Assembly: GCA_965214615.1 (NCBI GenBank)
Contig: OZ243952.1
Location: forward strand, 2,418,001-2,482,000
Length of the DNA: 64,000 bases
Direction of reading: 5' to 3'
Origin: CBDAUN01 sp965214615
GTDB taxonomy: Bacteria; Pseudomonadota; Gammaproteobacteria; Arenicellales; JAJDZL01
Position 1 is the stretch's first letter; each line of letters begins with the position of its first letter. Below are positions 1-8,474 of this stretch, piece by piece. Both the position numbers and the translations under genes were made by a program. Under the pieces are notes generated by a model. That model ran no database searches. It had not been told where the DNA came from and was given only the letters and a program-made list of their open reading frames with translations.

Positions 1-101
1 GTTTCGATTGATGCGCGAGTGTTCTGATATCGTTGCGCACACTCTGGACTGGCGGACGAGAAGTTGCCGCAGGAGAACCGGAGACTGATCAATCCGATCA
101 A

Positions 102-1382
102 TCAATCGCTGTCAGCATCGAGTTGTGCGCGCTCTGCCAGTTCGCGGATAAGCGGCTCAGAAACATGAATCGTTTTGTCGAATTCGATCCGTTTTATCAG
201 GGGCAAGTCGTTCCAGCCGGTGTTCAGACCCAGAAAGTGATAAAAGAACAATTCGTCGGGCGGCGCGTGACACGCATCAATCCGCACCTTGGGAAGCCGG
301 TCGCCGATCACCTTGCCAAGCAATTCCCTGAGAATCTTCCTGAACAAAAATACCGCTCTGTGCAAGGCGCTGTAACGCATTGAAAATTCCTTGTTTTTTT
401 CGGACGCCGTTCGATGCGTGGCGTTGTAGCCGATCTTGTCAAAGTGATAGATGTATTTCATGCGGCCGATTTCATTCCATGATTCGCCGGTAAGCGAATA
501 GCCGGCATTCTTGAACCGATAGGGAAAATCAACCAGCCTTGGGAGCCTCTCGCGGCGGCTGTCAGAGATATTCGGAACCAGGCGCTGCGAAAAGGCGACT
601 GCGCCCAGGGGAGAATCGCCGAGCCGGCTCGACAGATAGTGAACAAGACTGCCGCTGCTGCGCTTGACCAGGTATTCGTCAATATCGAGATTCACGCAAT
701 ACGATCCTCGCACCGGAAACGCCAATCGAGTGTGATTCAAGGAACCTTGCTGCGCGTATTCGTGCGGCGGCACTCCGTAGCGGTACGGCCAATCTACAAA
801 TACGATTGCCGCATCGCCTTCCAGTTCCGGCAGCCGGTCGACAAGCGCATCCCTGTCGGTGCTGCCATTGTCGTACAGAATGAGTCGTTGAACGCCATGC
901 AGTCGCACATGCCATTGCAGCCAATCCTTGATCCACTCGAACGGATTTTCCTTCTGCAGTGTCGACATGGTAAGCTTAAGGTGCGCGTGGTTTCGCAATT
1001 CGGCTTCAACCGCGGTCCAATTTAAATCGACAGTGGCCGAAAACGTGCTAAATCGAAATTCGACCGCTGCACCGCTGATCACGTCCTCGGGCATATCCTC
1101 GGTCTCTAGAAAGGCGACCCGCTCGATCTCGACCAGCCGGTAGTTCAGGCGCTTGCCGTTCACCCGTATCTGCATCGGCATCAGTTCGCGCTTTAAGTTG
1201 AACCACAACGGTCCGACAGCTCGCAGTTGGCGCGAATGAGGATCCTTGAATACATCGTAGAATAGTGTTCTGGTATCGATCCGCTTTTTTTCTTGCTCCG
1301 TAAACGGGGTTTCCGGAACAATTTGCCTGACGACTTCGGTGCTGTCAGGAACCCGAATTGGATTGGGCCGGTATATGAACAT
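102..1382 (-). CDS. GT92/GT2-like glycosyltransferase, copy 1
   Basis: A 426-residue protein that looks like a family 92 / glycosyltransferase-2-like enzyme, which would transfer a sugar from a nucleotide donor to a surface glycan. Visible motifs are TLQKENPFEWIKDWL followed by YDNGSTD (about residues 170-176), the nucleotide-binding start of the GT-A fold, and the acidic NLDIDEYL block (231-238), the likely metal-binding DxD. No signal peptide or membrane segment is seen. It is a clear paralogue of the gene at 2370-3698: both start with a short YRP segment, share an FYDVF block and the KYIYxFDxIGYN motif. It lies downstream of, and on the same strand as, the uracil-DNA-glycosylase-like gene. 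The acceptor cannot be inferred. Confidence 0.8.
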   Translation of the reverse strand: MFIYRPNPIRVPDSTEVVRQIVPETPFTEQEKKRIDTRTLFYDVFKDPHSRQLRAVGPLWFNLKRELMPMQIRVNGKRLNYRLVEIERVAFLETEDMPEDVISGAAVEFRFSTFSATVDLNWTAVEAELRNHAHLKLTMSTLQKENPFEWIKDWLQWHVRLHGVQRLILYDNGSTDRDALVDRLPELEGDAAIVFVDWPYRYGVPPHEYAQQGSLNHTRLAFPVRGSYCVNLDIDEYLVKRSSGSLVHYLSSRLGDSPLGAVAFSQRLVPNISDSRRERLPRLVDFPYRFKNAGYSLTGESWNEIGRMKYIYHFDKIGYNATHRTASEKNKEFSMRYSALHRAVFLFRKILRELLGKVIGDRLPKVRIDACHAPPDELFFYHFLGLNTGWNDLPLIKRIEFDKTIHVSEPLIRELAERAQLDADSD

Positions 1383-1470
1383 GAGGCAGTCCGCCCGCGA
1401 ATCGCCTTAGCCAAACGCAAAAAGGCGCGTTGACCCGCCTGAACCCGACAGAATCAATTGGCGTGTCACG

Positions 1471-2106
1471 TCAATTCGACGAGTACAGGGCGCGGATCTG
1501 CACAAGAAACAGGTTGTTTCCGCCGAAGCCCGGGTGCCGAACGCTGACGTGCTTCAATTCGCCGCTATGGCGATTCACAACAGCTGCGGCATCATTGCCC
1601 AGAGACACCAGATGCCGAGGCTTCAGCAAGCGGACCAGTTCGGACAGCATCTGTTCTCCGACTCTTCTTTCGTGCGCGCGATGCGCGCGGTTGGTGAACG
1701 GTTTGCCTGGCAAGTGGGGATGAAACGGAAACACGTTCCAAAGAAAAACGTTTGAGTCGATTCCCGAAAGCGCCTTCCATACGACTGCGGCAGTGCGTTC
1801 CGTGATGCGTGCGCCTTTGACCGGATTGATGATCCGAATGCCCCAGCGCGCACCATGGCGCTCAAGGTTCACATCATCCGTCAGCGCCAATCCTGTGCGT
1901 CGCCCGCCCCTGTATCCAAGATCGCGACCAATCCAAATGGCATCAACTTCGGCACTGCAGGCAGCGTCTAGAGTTCCAAGCAAGGCTTTGCGACGCAAAT
2001 TCGGAGCATTGGCCACATCGTGGACGTCGCAAATGTCACGATACGGATTGAAAACGCTTTCGAACTGCACTCGGCGCAGTGCCGCGACAAACTCGGCTGG
2101 AGTCAT
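1471..2106 (-). CDS. uracil-DNA glycosylase superfamily protein
   Basis: A 211-residue protein resembling the uracil-DNA glycosylase superfamily, which removes uracil or damaged bases from DNA. The pocket-like motif WIGRDLGYRGG and the C-terminal VRHPGFGGNN, equivalent to the HPS/HPG loop of the superfamily, are both present, with NVFPFHPH and SLGNDAAA between them. The frame is open upstream to 2337, but I chose the ATG at 2106 because AGGAG lies nine bases before it and the upstream extension is unlike the family. The catalytic acid or Asn cannot be assigned with certainty, so the exact subfamily is open. It may be co-transcribed with the glycosyltransferase at 102-1382. Confidence 0.65.
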   Translation of the reverse strand: MTPAEFVAALRRVQFESVFNPYRDICDVHDVANAPNLRRKALLGTLDAACSAEVDAIWIGRDLGYRGGRRTGLALTDDVNLERHGARWGIRIINPVKGARITERTAAVVWKALSGIDSNVFLWNVFPFHPHLPGKPFTNRAHRAHERRVGEQMLSELVRLLKPRHLVSLGNDAAAVVNRHSGELKHVSVRHPGFGGNNLFLVQIRALYSSN

Positions 2107-2369
2107 CGGATCAATCTCCTGATCAAACCTGGTTTCAGGCTGAAATAAGCGAATCGGAAAGTTTTCATGGGAACCAAGACGTTTCCCCGTCAAACCATTA
2201 TCATAATGCAATACTCGCCAGCGATGCCAGAATCGGCTTCGTCCAAACGCCGCCGATTCTGCTCTTTGGAACCTATTGAACGAACACCCGCATCCGTGCG
2301 TACCGAAAGGCAATGATTTCAGATATTCGATCCGCATGATGATCTTTCGGTATCAGTTACAATTTTCGC
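2107..2369. promoter_or_regulatory. divergent intergenic region
   Basis: About 260 bases between the divergently oriented glycosylase-like gene and the second glycosyltransferase. It must hold both promoters. An AT-rich stretch with TATCATAATG-like sequence lies near 2200. No clear operator or gene is seen. Confidence 0.35.
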
Positions 2370-3698
2370 ATGGCAGAATTACAATTCTATAGGCCCAGTC
2401 CCGTAGCGGTTCCCGAAAACTCACCTCTGCGGCGACGGTTTCCGAACTACGACGATGTTGACCCGCAATTTCGACATAGATTCGATGCCCGCACGATCTT
2501 CTATGACGTGTTTTTCGACAGCGAAGCCAACAGGCTGATAGGCATCGGCCCGGCTCTGATGAACCTGAGAAAATATTTCTTTCGGATGGCCTTGTATGTC
2601 GACGGCAATCGAATCAAGTGGAAGCTCAGGACGATCAAGCAATTGATCTTCTTTCAATCCGAGCCGCTTCCGCAACTGCCAAATTCGAAGATATCGGTCG
2701 AATTCCGATTCAAGGAGTTTAGCCTGACGCTGAATCTTGATGCGTCAATCGCGGACATCTCCAATCCGGATGACCCGTACCACTTCACAGTGTCGACCTT
2801 GCAAAAGGACAATGAGGGCATATGGATCGCAGATTGGATCACCTGGCACTGCCGGGCGCACGGGATTGAGCGCATCGTGCTTTACGACAATGGAAGCGGC
2901 AACCGGGACGAAGTAGTCGCACTGATGTCGAATCTTGATCTGGATGTCCGCATTATCTTGGTCGACTGGAACTTTCCGTTCGGAAACAGGCCAAGCAAAA
3001 CCTGTCAATTGGGATCCTTGAATCATTGCCGCCTGCGCTTTCCGATACACGAGGGCTATTGCATCAACAACGATATTGACGAGTATCTGTTCATTTCGCA
3101 GGGAAGCCTGCTTGAGTTTGTTCAAGGAAAATTAAGGCGCCCCGCCCCCGGAGCTGTGATGTACAGGTCCATCACCATCCCGAACATTCCTCAGACGCAG
3201 TCGGATCCATCGGTTCCAAGACCCTCAGACTACAAGTATCGGCTCCTGCCAAACAAGCGAGAAACATCGAAGCGCCGGCCTCGGCACTTTCCTACCCCCA
3301 AGTACATCTACAGCTTTGACGACATCGGCTACAACGGCGTGCACACGACGGATTCGATAAAGAACGCAGCGTTTGCCAAGCGGTATCCGATCAGGCATAT
3401 TGCAAAGTTCCTAATCAGAAAGGTGATTCGAGAATCCTATAAGCCGATCGCACGCTGGGTCGGGTCCAACTACACCCGTCCGCGTATCGATGCGGTCTAC
3501 GCGCCGCCGTCAGAAATCTGCTTTCTTCATTTTCAGGGACTTCGTACCGATTGGCGATCAGGAAACGGGCAGCAAAGGACGGGCCGGCAAGAATTCGATC
3601 CTAGCCGGCTTGCCGTCGAACCTCGAATTGTAAAAATTGCCGAATTGATCGGGGACCGCGCCAGCACCGCGTCCGCAGTCGGCGATTCGGACGACTAA
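2370..3698 (+). CDS. GT92/GT2-like glycosyltransferase, copy 2
   Basis: A 442-residue paralogue of the enzyme encoded at 102-1382. It carries TLQKDNEGIWIADWITWH, YDNGSGNRD (about 172-180) and NNDIDEYL (233-240), the likely donor and metal-binding elements of a GT-A glycosyltransferase, and a C-terminal half with KYIYSFDDIGYNGVHTT. Like its paralogue it lacks export signals and should act in the cytoplasm. Both copies keep the acidic DID motif, so both are probably active, but the substrate-facing C-terminal halves differ, suggesting different acceptors. Sequence shows the family; the sugar and acceptor are unknown. Confidence 0.8.
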   Translation: MAELQFYRPSPVAVPENSPLRRRFPNYDDVDPQFRHRFDARTIFYDVFFDSEANRLIGIGPALMNLRKYFFRMALYVDGNRIKWKLRTIKQLIFFQSEPLPQLPNSKISVEFRFKEFSLTLNLDASIADISNPDDPYHFTVSTLQKDNEGIWIADWITWHCRAHGIERIVLYDNGSGNRDEVVALMSNLDLDVRIILVDWNFPFGNRPSKTCQLGSLNHCRLRFPIHEGYCINNDIDEYLFISQGSLLEFVQGKLRRPAPGAVMYRSITIPNIPQTQSDPSVPRPSDYKYRLLPNKRETSKRRPRHFPTPKYIYSFDDIGYNGVHTTDSIKNAAFAKRYPIRHIAKFLIRKVIRESYKPIARWVGSNYTRPRIDAVYAPPSEICFLHFQGLRTDWRSGNGQQRTGRQEFDPSRLAVEPRIVKIAELIGDRASTASAVGDSDD

Positions 3699-3826
3699 GC
3701 CGGTCGCACGCTGTCAATTTTTGTACAAGTCGAGTGTCGATCAAGTCGACTATCATATTCCTGAAAGACATGCCAGAGAAGATATCGAAGCAATAAAGCA
3801 ATAATCGCAAACAGAGCAGTGCGGCG

Positions 3827-4042
3827 ATGCTAGAGACCATTCGTTCCAAATTCAGAAAAGAACCTGCATACAACAGTCCGTTTTCGGAATTTGTTCGAAA
3901 CGCAAGTTCTCGTGAAAAGAAAAAAGTTTTCGAACAGGTGATGCGGGCGGCAATCGAAGAGCAGCGCAAAGTCATGGAGCGCGCAGAGAAAGAATATGCT
4001 GCTAAAACCGCCAAACGAAAGGTTTCTGATCCGGGATCATAG
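3827..4042 (+). CDS. small charged hypothetical protein
   Basis: A 71-residue protein rich in Lys, Arg and Glu. Residues about 20-65 look like one long amphipathic helix (SSREKKKVFEQVMRAAIEEQ and onward), with no membrane segment or signal. The amino-acid pattern is more protein-like than the overlapping frame on the opposite strand. It follows the second glycosyltransferase on the same strand, but about 130 bases separate them and the ribosome-binding site is weak. I do not recognise it; it could be a small regulatory or nucleic-acid-associated protein. Confidence 0.5.
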   Translation: MLETIRSKFRKEPAYNSPFSEFVRNASSREKKKVFEQVMRAAIEEQRKVMERAEKEYAAKTAKRKVSDPGS

Positions 4043-4162
4043 CTGTTTAACGCGGTTCGCGGAACGAACCAATCAAGATTCCGCCAGCAGTCGCGGAAGA
4101 TTCAAGTTGCCTGTTGCAAGCAGGCTGTGGCGGCAAGCAAGATTCAAACGGCGATTGACAGT

Positions 4163-4825
4163 TCACCCGCAGCCTGAAGTCACGCAAGCTGCCAGTTCGT
4201 GCGCATTCGCCACCTCGCAGTCAGGGTTCGCCTCCCGCAGCCACTCGACACAATGCCATCCCCAGGTCACCGCCACTGTCCGGCATCCGGCCAGCTTTCC
4301 CTGTTCGACATCGCTGACCGTGTCGCCGATCATCCATGCTTTGGATACGTCCGATTGGTGGATTTCAACAATATCCTGAATGCGTTCCGCCTTGGTGGAG
4401 CGCAGTTCTCCCCCAGCCACATGGCGAAAGCAGCCAATCAGGCCGAAATGGCTCAGCACCGCCCGAATCACATGGCTCGGAGTGGCAGATACGATTCCAA
4501 CCACGCTGTGCCGGCTTAGATCCCGGATCACCTCAGGAATATGCGGAAACAGCGTCATGTCCTCTACCCGGGTCAGCAGATATTCGTCGAGATATACAAG
4601 AAACTGTTCATACTCATCTTGTTCGACCTGAACAATGTCGGCTATTGCCTGGCCCGACATCTGGCGCAGGTTCCGAAGCGCCCGAGCGGCAAAACATGCT
4701 CGCCGCCCTAGCCTTCGAGCTGCCGCATTGACCGCATCGACGAACAAGTCCAGGGAGTCGACAATGACGCCATCGTAGTCGAAAAGCACAATCGGTGCGG
4801 CCGATTCGGAACGGTCCACAGTCAA
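4163..4825 (-). CDS. HAD-family hydrolase, phosphoglycolate-phosphatase-like
   Basis: A 220-residue haloacid-dehalogenase hydrolase with an N-terminal cap. Motif I is FDYDGVIVDS near residue 15, with both Asp residues intact; motif II is the Ser in VSATPS; motif IV is GDTVSDVEQG. These belong to phosphatases that form an aspartyl-phosphate. It is the last gene of the purine operon and its ATG overlaps the stop of guanine deaminase (ATGA), so it is translationally coupled to it. A role as a nucleotide or pentose-phosphate phosphatase linked to purine salvage is an inference from position; the motifs do not fix the substrate. Confidence 0.8.
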   Translation of the reverse strand: MTVDRSESAAPIVLFDYDGVIVDSLDLFVDAVNAAARRLGRRACFAARALRNLRQMSGQAIADIVQVEQDEYEQFLVYLDEYLLTRVEDMTLFPHIPEVIRDLSRHSVVGIVSATPSHVIRAVLSHFGLIGCFRHVAGGELRSTKAERIQDIVEIHQSDVSKAWMIGDTVSDVEQGKLAGCRTVAVTWGWHCVEWLREANPDCEVANAHELAACVTSGCG

Positions 4826-6126
4826 TGCCCCTCATCTCGCGCATATACTCGTTCGCCCATGCTCCACGTTTCCCTGACGTTTTGCGCCGTACCCATCATC
4901 GCATAGATAAACAGCAACTCTTCAATGTCCCTTGCACAGTTCACACGGCGTTTCATCTGCACCGAATCCCCGCCATCGAGAATCACAAAATCAGCCTCCT
5001 TGCCGACCTCGAAGCTACCGACATGACGATCGATGCCGATCCCCCGGGCGCCGCCAAGCGTGGCAAGATAGAACAGCTGTACGCCGTCGAGATGCTCGCC
5101 TCCAAGCTTTGCGGTGCCGTACATCGCGTTCATGGTCTGCAGCATCGAAAAACTGGTGCCGCCGCCAATATCCGTTCCCAGGCTTGAAGCTACATTGAAT
5201 TGCGCCAGCCGAACCGGCCTGGCCAGCCCGCTGCCGAGAAACGCATTGGAAGTCGGACACAGCACCGCTGCCGCACCGGCATCGGCCATGCGCCCGCACT
5301 CCGAGTCGCTCAAATGTACACAGTGTGCGAATATCGAATGCTCCGTCACCATGCCGTAGGTTTCATACACATTCAGATAGTCGCCGGCATCAGGATACAT
5401 GCCCAGAACCCAGGCAATTTCCTCTTCGGTCTCCGCCAGGTGCGTGTGAAACAGCATTCCGGGATACTCTTCGATCAGCCGACCGCACACCCGCATCTGC
5501 TCATGGGTCGAAGTACAGGCGAATCTGAGCACCAGGGCGTAGGTCTGGCGGCCCGCACCATGCCACTCGCGAATGAGAGAACCGGTGTCGCTGTAGCCGC
5601 AATCGGCACCGTCGAGCAAGCCGGCTGGCGCGTTCTTGTCCATCAGAACCTTACCAGCAACCATGCGCAGATTTCTGGCATGCGCAGACTCGAAAAATCG
5701 CTGCGCCGATGTCTTGTGAACTGTCGGATAGACTAGCGCGCTGGTGGTGCCGTTTCGCACCAACTCGTCAAGAAACTCCTCGGCAACTTCGTCCGCATAT
5801 CCGGCATCGGAAAATCGAAGCTCTTCCGGAAACGTATGGTTCTCCAGCCATTGAAGTAGTTCAGGCGCAGGACTGGCAGGGATCCGTGTCTGGGCGTAGT
5901 GAATATGGGCATCGACAAAGCCCGGACAGATGAGACACCCCGGATATTCGCGAACCGGAATCGACGCCAGGGCCAGTTCGGAAAACTGCTCGAACCCCAT
6001 GACGTGCGCAACTCTTCCATCTGCGACGACCAGTACGCCGTCTTCGAGGTATTGCCAGGCAGACCGGCCTTGTGCCGGGGCGTCAGTGGCAAAGAAAATT
6101 GCACCTCGTACCGCGAACTCTGACAT
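4822..6126 (-). CDS. guaD: guanine deaminase
   Basis: A 434-residue amidohydrolase that fits guanine deaminase, converting guanine to xanthine and ammonia. Zinc-ligand and active-site motifs are in order: PGFVDAHIHYAQ with HIH at 74-76, HTHLAETEEE (227-236), AHCVHLSD (267-274) and GTDIGGG (317-323). The length matches bacterial GuaD. It belongs to the minus-strand purine operon, downstream of the binding-protein gene of the BMP-type transporter and upstream of an overlapping HAD phosphatase. It would supply xanthine to the xanthine dehydrogenase encoded at 11.1-15.9 kb. A hairpin at 6181-6206 separates it from the upstream gene and may set its level. Confidence 0.9.
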   Translation of the reverse strand: MSEFAVRGAIFFATDAPAQGRSAWQYLEDGVLVVADGRVAHVMGFEQFSELALASIPVREYPGCLICPGFVDAHIHYAQTRIPASPAPELLQWLENHTFPEELRFSDAGYADEVAEEFLDELVRNGTTSALVYPTVHKTSAQRFFESAHARNLRMVAGKVLMDKNAPAGLLDGADCGYSDTGSLIREWHGAGRQTYALVLRFACTSTHEQMRVCGRLIEEYPGMLFHTHLAETEEEIAWVLGMYPDAGDYLNVYETYGMVTEHSIFAHCVHLSDSECGRMADAGAAAVLCPTSNAFLGSGLARPVRLAQFNVASSLGTDIGGGTSFSMLQTMNAMYGTAKLGGEHLDGVQLFYLATLGGARGIGIDRHVGSFEVGKEADFVILDGGDSVQMKRRVNCARDIEELLFIYAMMGTAQNVRETWSMGERVYARDEGH

Positions 6127-6180
6127 TGTCTGGCCTTAAGGCTCCAAAACGCCCTGAAAATCGATTCATGTACACTAGTC

Positions 6181-6206
6181 GGGGGCGTCCGGAACCGAAC
6201 ACCCCC
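6181..6206 (-). terminator. hairpin between bmpA-like gene and guaD
   Basis: A 12-base inverted repeat with two G-U wobble pairs and a very small loop, read on the minus strand, directly after the binding-protein gene and 55 bases before guaD. There is no T run after it, so it is better seen as an mRNA-stabilising or processing stem, or a partial terminator, than as a full intrinsic terminator. Confidence 0.5.
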
Positions 6207-6235
6207 GCAGATTTAAGCTGCCCGGATCAGGCAAA

Positions 6236-7312
6236 TTAGTTCGGCACCGACCCGTCGACACCCTGGACATAGTAGCCCATGCCCAGCAACTCGCCGTCAG
6301 ACATCACTTCGCCTTCCTTGACCACCAAATTGCCTTCCTGATCGTGGATTGGTCCGGTAAAGGGATGCAGCGTTCCATCTCGAATCGCCGCCTCAGTGGC
6401 CTGCGCATCGGCAACCACTTCCGCCGGAAGCGCTTTCGCGTTATAGTCGCTCATGGTTACCATGCCGGCTGCAATGCCGCCCCAGGTATCGGTCGACTCC
6501 CAGGTGCCATCCAGAACATCCTGCGTACGTCGCACAGTGTAGACAGCCCAGTTGTTCACAATCGAGGTCAGCTGGGCATTCGGGCCGAAGGGGCTCATGT
6601 CAGACGCCTGACCGAACGCATAGATGCCGCGTTCTTCGGCAACCTGCATCGCCGCCGGAGAGTCGGTATGCTGCGTGAGCACATCTGCGCCCTGGTCGAT
6701 CAGAGCCTTGGCAGCGTCGCTTTCCTTGCCCGGATCAAACCAGGTGCTGACCCACACGACCTTGACTTTCGCATCCGGATTGACGCTGCGCAACCCCAGT
6801 GAGAATGAATTGATCCCCCGGATTACTTCGGGAATCGGAAACGATGCGATATAGCCGACAACATTCGACTTTGTAACCGCTCCGGCAATCCTGCCGATGA
6901 TATAGCGTCCCTCGTAGAATCGGGCTGAATAAGTGCTGACGTTGTCTGCCCGCTTGTAGCCTGTGGCATGTTCAAAATGGACATCCGGAAAAAGCTCCGC
7001 TACCGCATTCGTCGGGTCCATGTAGCCGAACGAGGTGGTAAAGATCAGATTGTGACCGTCTGCCGCCAGGGTGCGGATGACCCGTTCTGCATCCTGTCCT
7101 TCCGGCACTGATTCGACGTAGGTTGTCTGAACCTTTTCGCCGAACTCCCTTTCCACAGCCAATCGGCTTTCGTTATGCTGATAATTCCAGCCATGGTCTC
7201 CGATCGGCCCTACGTATACGAAACCGATCTTCAAGGGATCGTCGGCCGAAGCGGCGGCGCCGATTGCGCACGATAGGACCGCAGCCGCAGCTGTACTAAA
7301 GATACGTCGCAT
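6236..7312 (-). CDS. BMP-family ABC transporter substrate-binding protein (purine/nucleoside)
   Basis: A 358-residue periplasmic binding protein of the BMP/Med family (PnrA-like). Residues 1-23 form a Sec signal with probable cleavage after AAASA. The mature start IGFVYVGPIGDHGWNYQHN and GYMDPTNAVAELFPDVHFEH are typical of the family; members bind nucleosides, purines or related heterocycles. No lipobox Cys is seen at the cleavage site, so a soluble periplasmic form is likely. It is encoded with two permeases and a double ATPase of the same system. Position between xanthine dehydrogenase and guanine deaminase suggests guanine, xanthine or hypoxanthine as the ligand; this is inference. Confidence 0.88.
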   Translation of the reverse strand: MRRIFSTAAAAVLSCAIGAAASADDPLKIGFVYVGPIGDHGWNYQHNESRLAVEREFGEKVQTTYVESVPEGQDAERVIRTLAADGHNLIFTTSFGYMDPTNAVAELFPDVHFEHATGYKRADNVSTYSARFYEGRYIIGRIAGAVTKSNVVGYIASFPIPEVIRGINSFSLGLRSVNPDAKVKVVWVSTWFDPGKESDAAKALIDQGADVLTQHTDSPAAMQVAEERGIYAFGQASDMSPFGPNAQLTSIVNNWAVYTVRRTQDVLDGTWESTDTWGGIAAGMVTMSDYNAKALPAEVVADAQATEAAIRDGTLHPFTGPIHDQEGNLVVKEGEVMSDGELLGMGYYVQGVDGSVPN

Positions 7313-7549
7313 AATTTTTCTCCTGCTTTGCTCTTAAATTCTTGAAATTGCCGCCCGCACCATAATGACGGGCGCGCGATGGCAAATCGAGTTGCCGCCC
7401 GTAGCCAGTGCCAACCCGCCTGCCTTATCGGAACAAGTATATCCGACAAGAATCCGTGCCGACTCCGCAATGCGAAAGCCGGCCGGCCTGATCTGATCAG
7501 GGCGGCAGAAAATTTGCCGCTGCACAGTCCGAACGGGCGACATGGACTG

Positions 7550-8473
7550 TCAATTGTTCGGGTGAAAAGTCTGGCCGATGCATGCCGGCGCACTGAGCTT
7601 TACGCGGGCAGCATCGCGTGATATGAGCACAAGTATCGCAATCGTCACCAAATACGGAAGCATCGACAGAATCTGCGCCGGAATCTGCACCCCGAAGCCC
7701 TGAAGGTGCAGCTGAAAGATTGTCACCGCGCCGAACAGGTATGCGCCAATAACCACCCGGCCCGGCTTCCACGTCGCGAACACCACCAGCGCCAGCGCAA
7801 TCCATCCGCGTCCAGCCGTCATGTTCTCAATCCACATCGGCGTATACGAAAGCGACAGGAATGCTCCGCCGAGACCGCTCATCGCTCCGCCAAAGCTGAT
7901 CGCAAGAAATCTGATGCGCACCACCGAGTATCCGATCGAATGGGCCGCATCGTGAGATTCGCCGACGGCCCGAAGAATTAGACCGGCGCGCGTGCGAAAC
8001 AGAAACCAATGAACCCCCGCAGCCATGAACAGCGACAGATAGACCAGCAAATCGTGCGAAAACAGCAAGGGTCCGACCAGCGGAATATCGCCGATTGCAG
8101 GAAGGTTCAGCGACGGCAGCTTGTCAACCGGCTGACCGACAAACGGAATGCCGATCAGAGCGCTCAGGCCGATGCCGAACAGTGTCAAAGCAAGTCCCGA
8201 GGCAACCTGATTGGCAAGAAAGAAAAGAACCAGCAGCGAAAAAAGCATGGAAAGCAGAACTCCCGCCAAGGCTCCCGCCACTACGCCCAGAACCCAGGAC
8301 CCGGTCACCAGCACCGTGACAAATCCGCTCACAGCGCCCACCAGCATCATACCTTCGACTCCGAGGTTCAGCACCCCCGACTTTTCTGTGACCAGTTCGC
8401 CTGTGGCCGCAAACAAGAGCGGTGTCGCCGCGCTGACGACGGTAAGCAGAATCAATTCAACAGTTCCCAGCAT
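7550..8473 (-). CDS. nucleoside/purine ABC transporter permease 2
   Basis: An inner-membrane permease of about 307 residues with many hydrophobic segments and the motif TEKSGVLNLGVEGMML near the N-terminus, characteristic of the branched-chain/ribose-type permease (BPD_transp_2, YufQ/NupC-like). With the neighbouring permease it would form the heteromeric channel of the BMP transporter. The frame extends to a GTG at 8500 inside the first permease gene, but the ATG at 8473, two bases after that stop and with AGGGAG upstream, gives the family-like start MLGTVELILL. A 237-base gap with no visible gene follows before the binding-protein gene. Confidence 0.87.
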   Translation of the reverse strand: MLGTVELILLTVVSAATPLLFAATGELVTEKSGVLNLGVEGMMLVGAVSGFVTVLVTGSWVLGVVAGALAGVLLSMLFSLLVLFFLANQVASGLALTLFGIGLSALIGIPFVGQPVDKLPSLNLPAIGDIPLVGPLLFSHDLLVYLSLFMAAGVHWFLFRTRAGLILRAVGESHDAAHSIGYSVVRIRFLAISFGGAMSGLGGAFLSLSYTPMWIENMTAGRGWIALALVVFATWKPGRVVIGAYLFGAVTIFQLHLQGFGVQIPAQILSMLPYLVTIAILVLISRDAARVKLSAPACIGQTFHPNN

Positions 8474-8474
8474 T

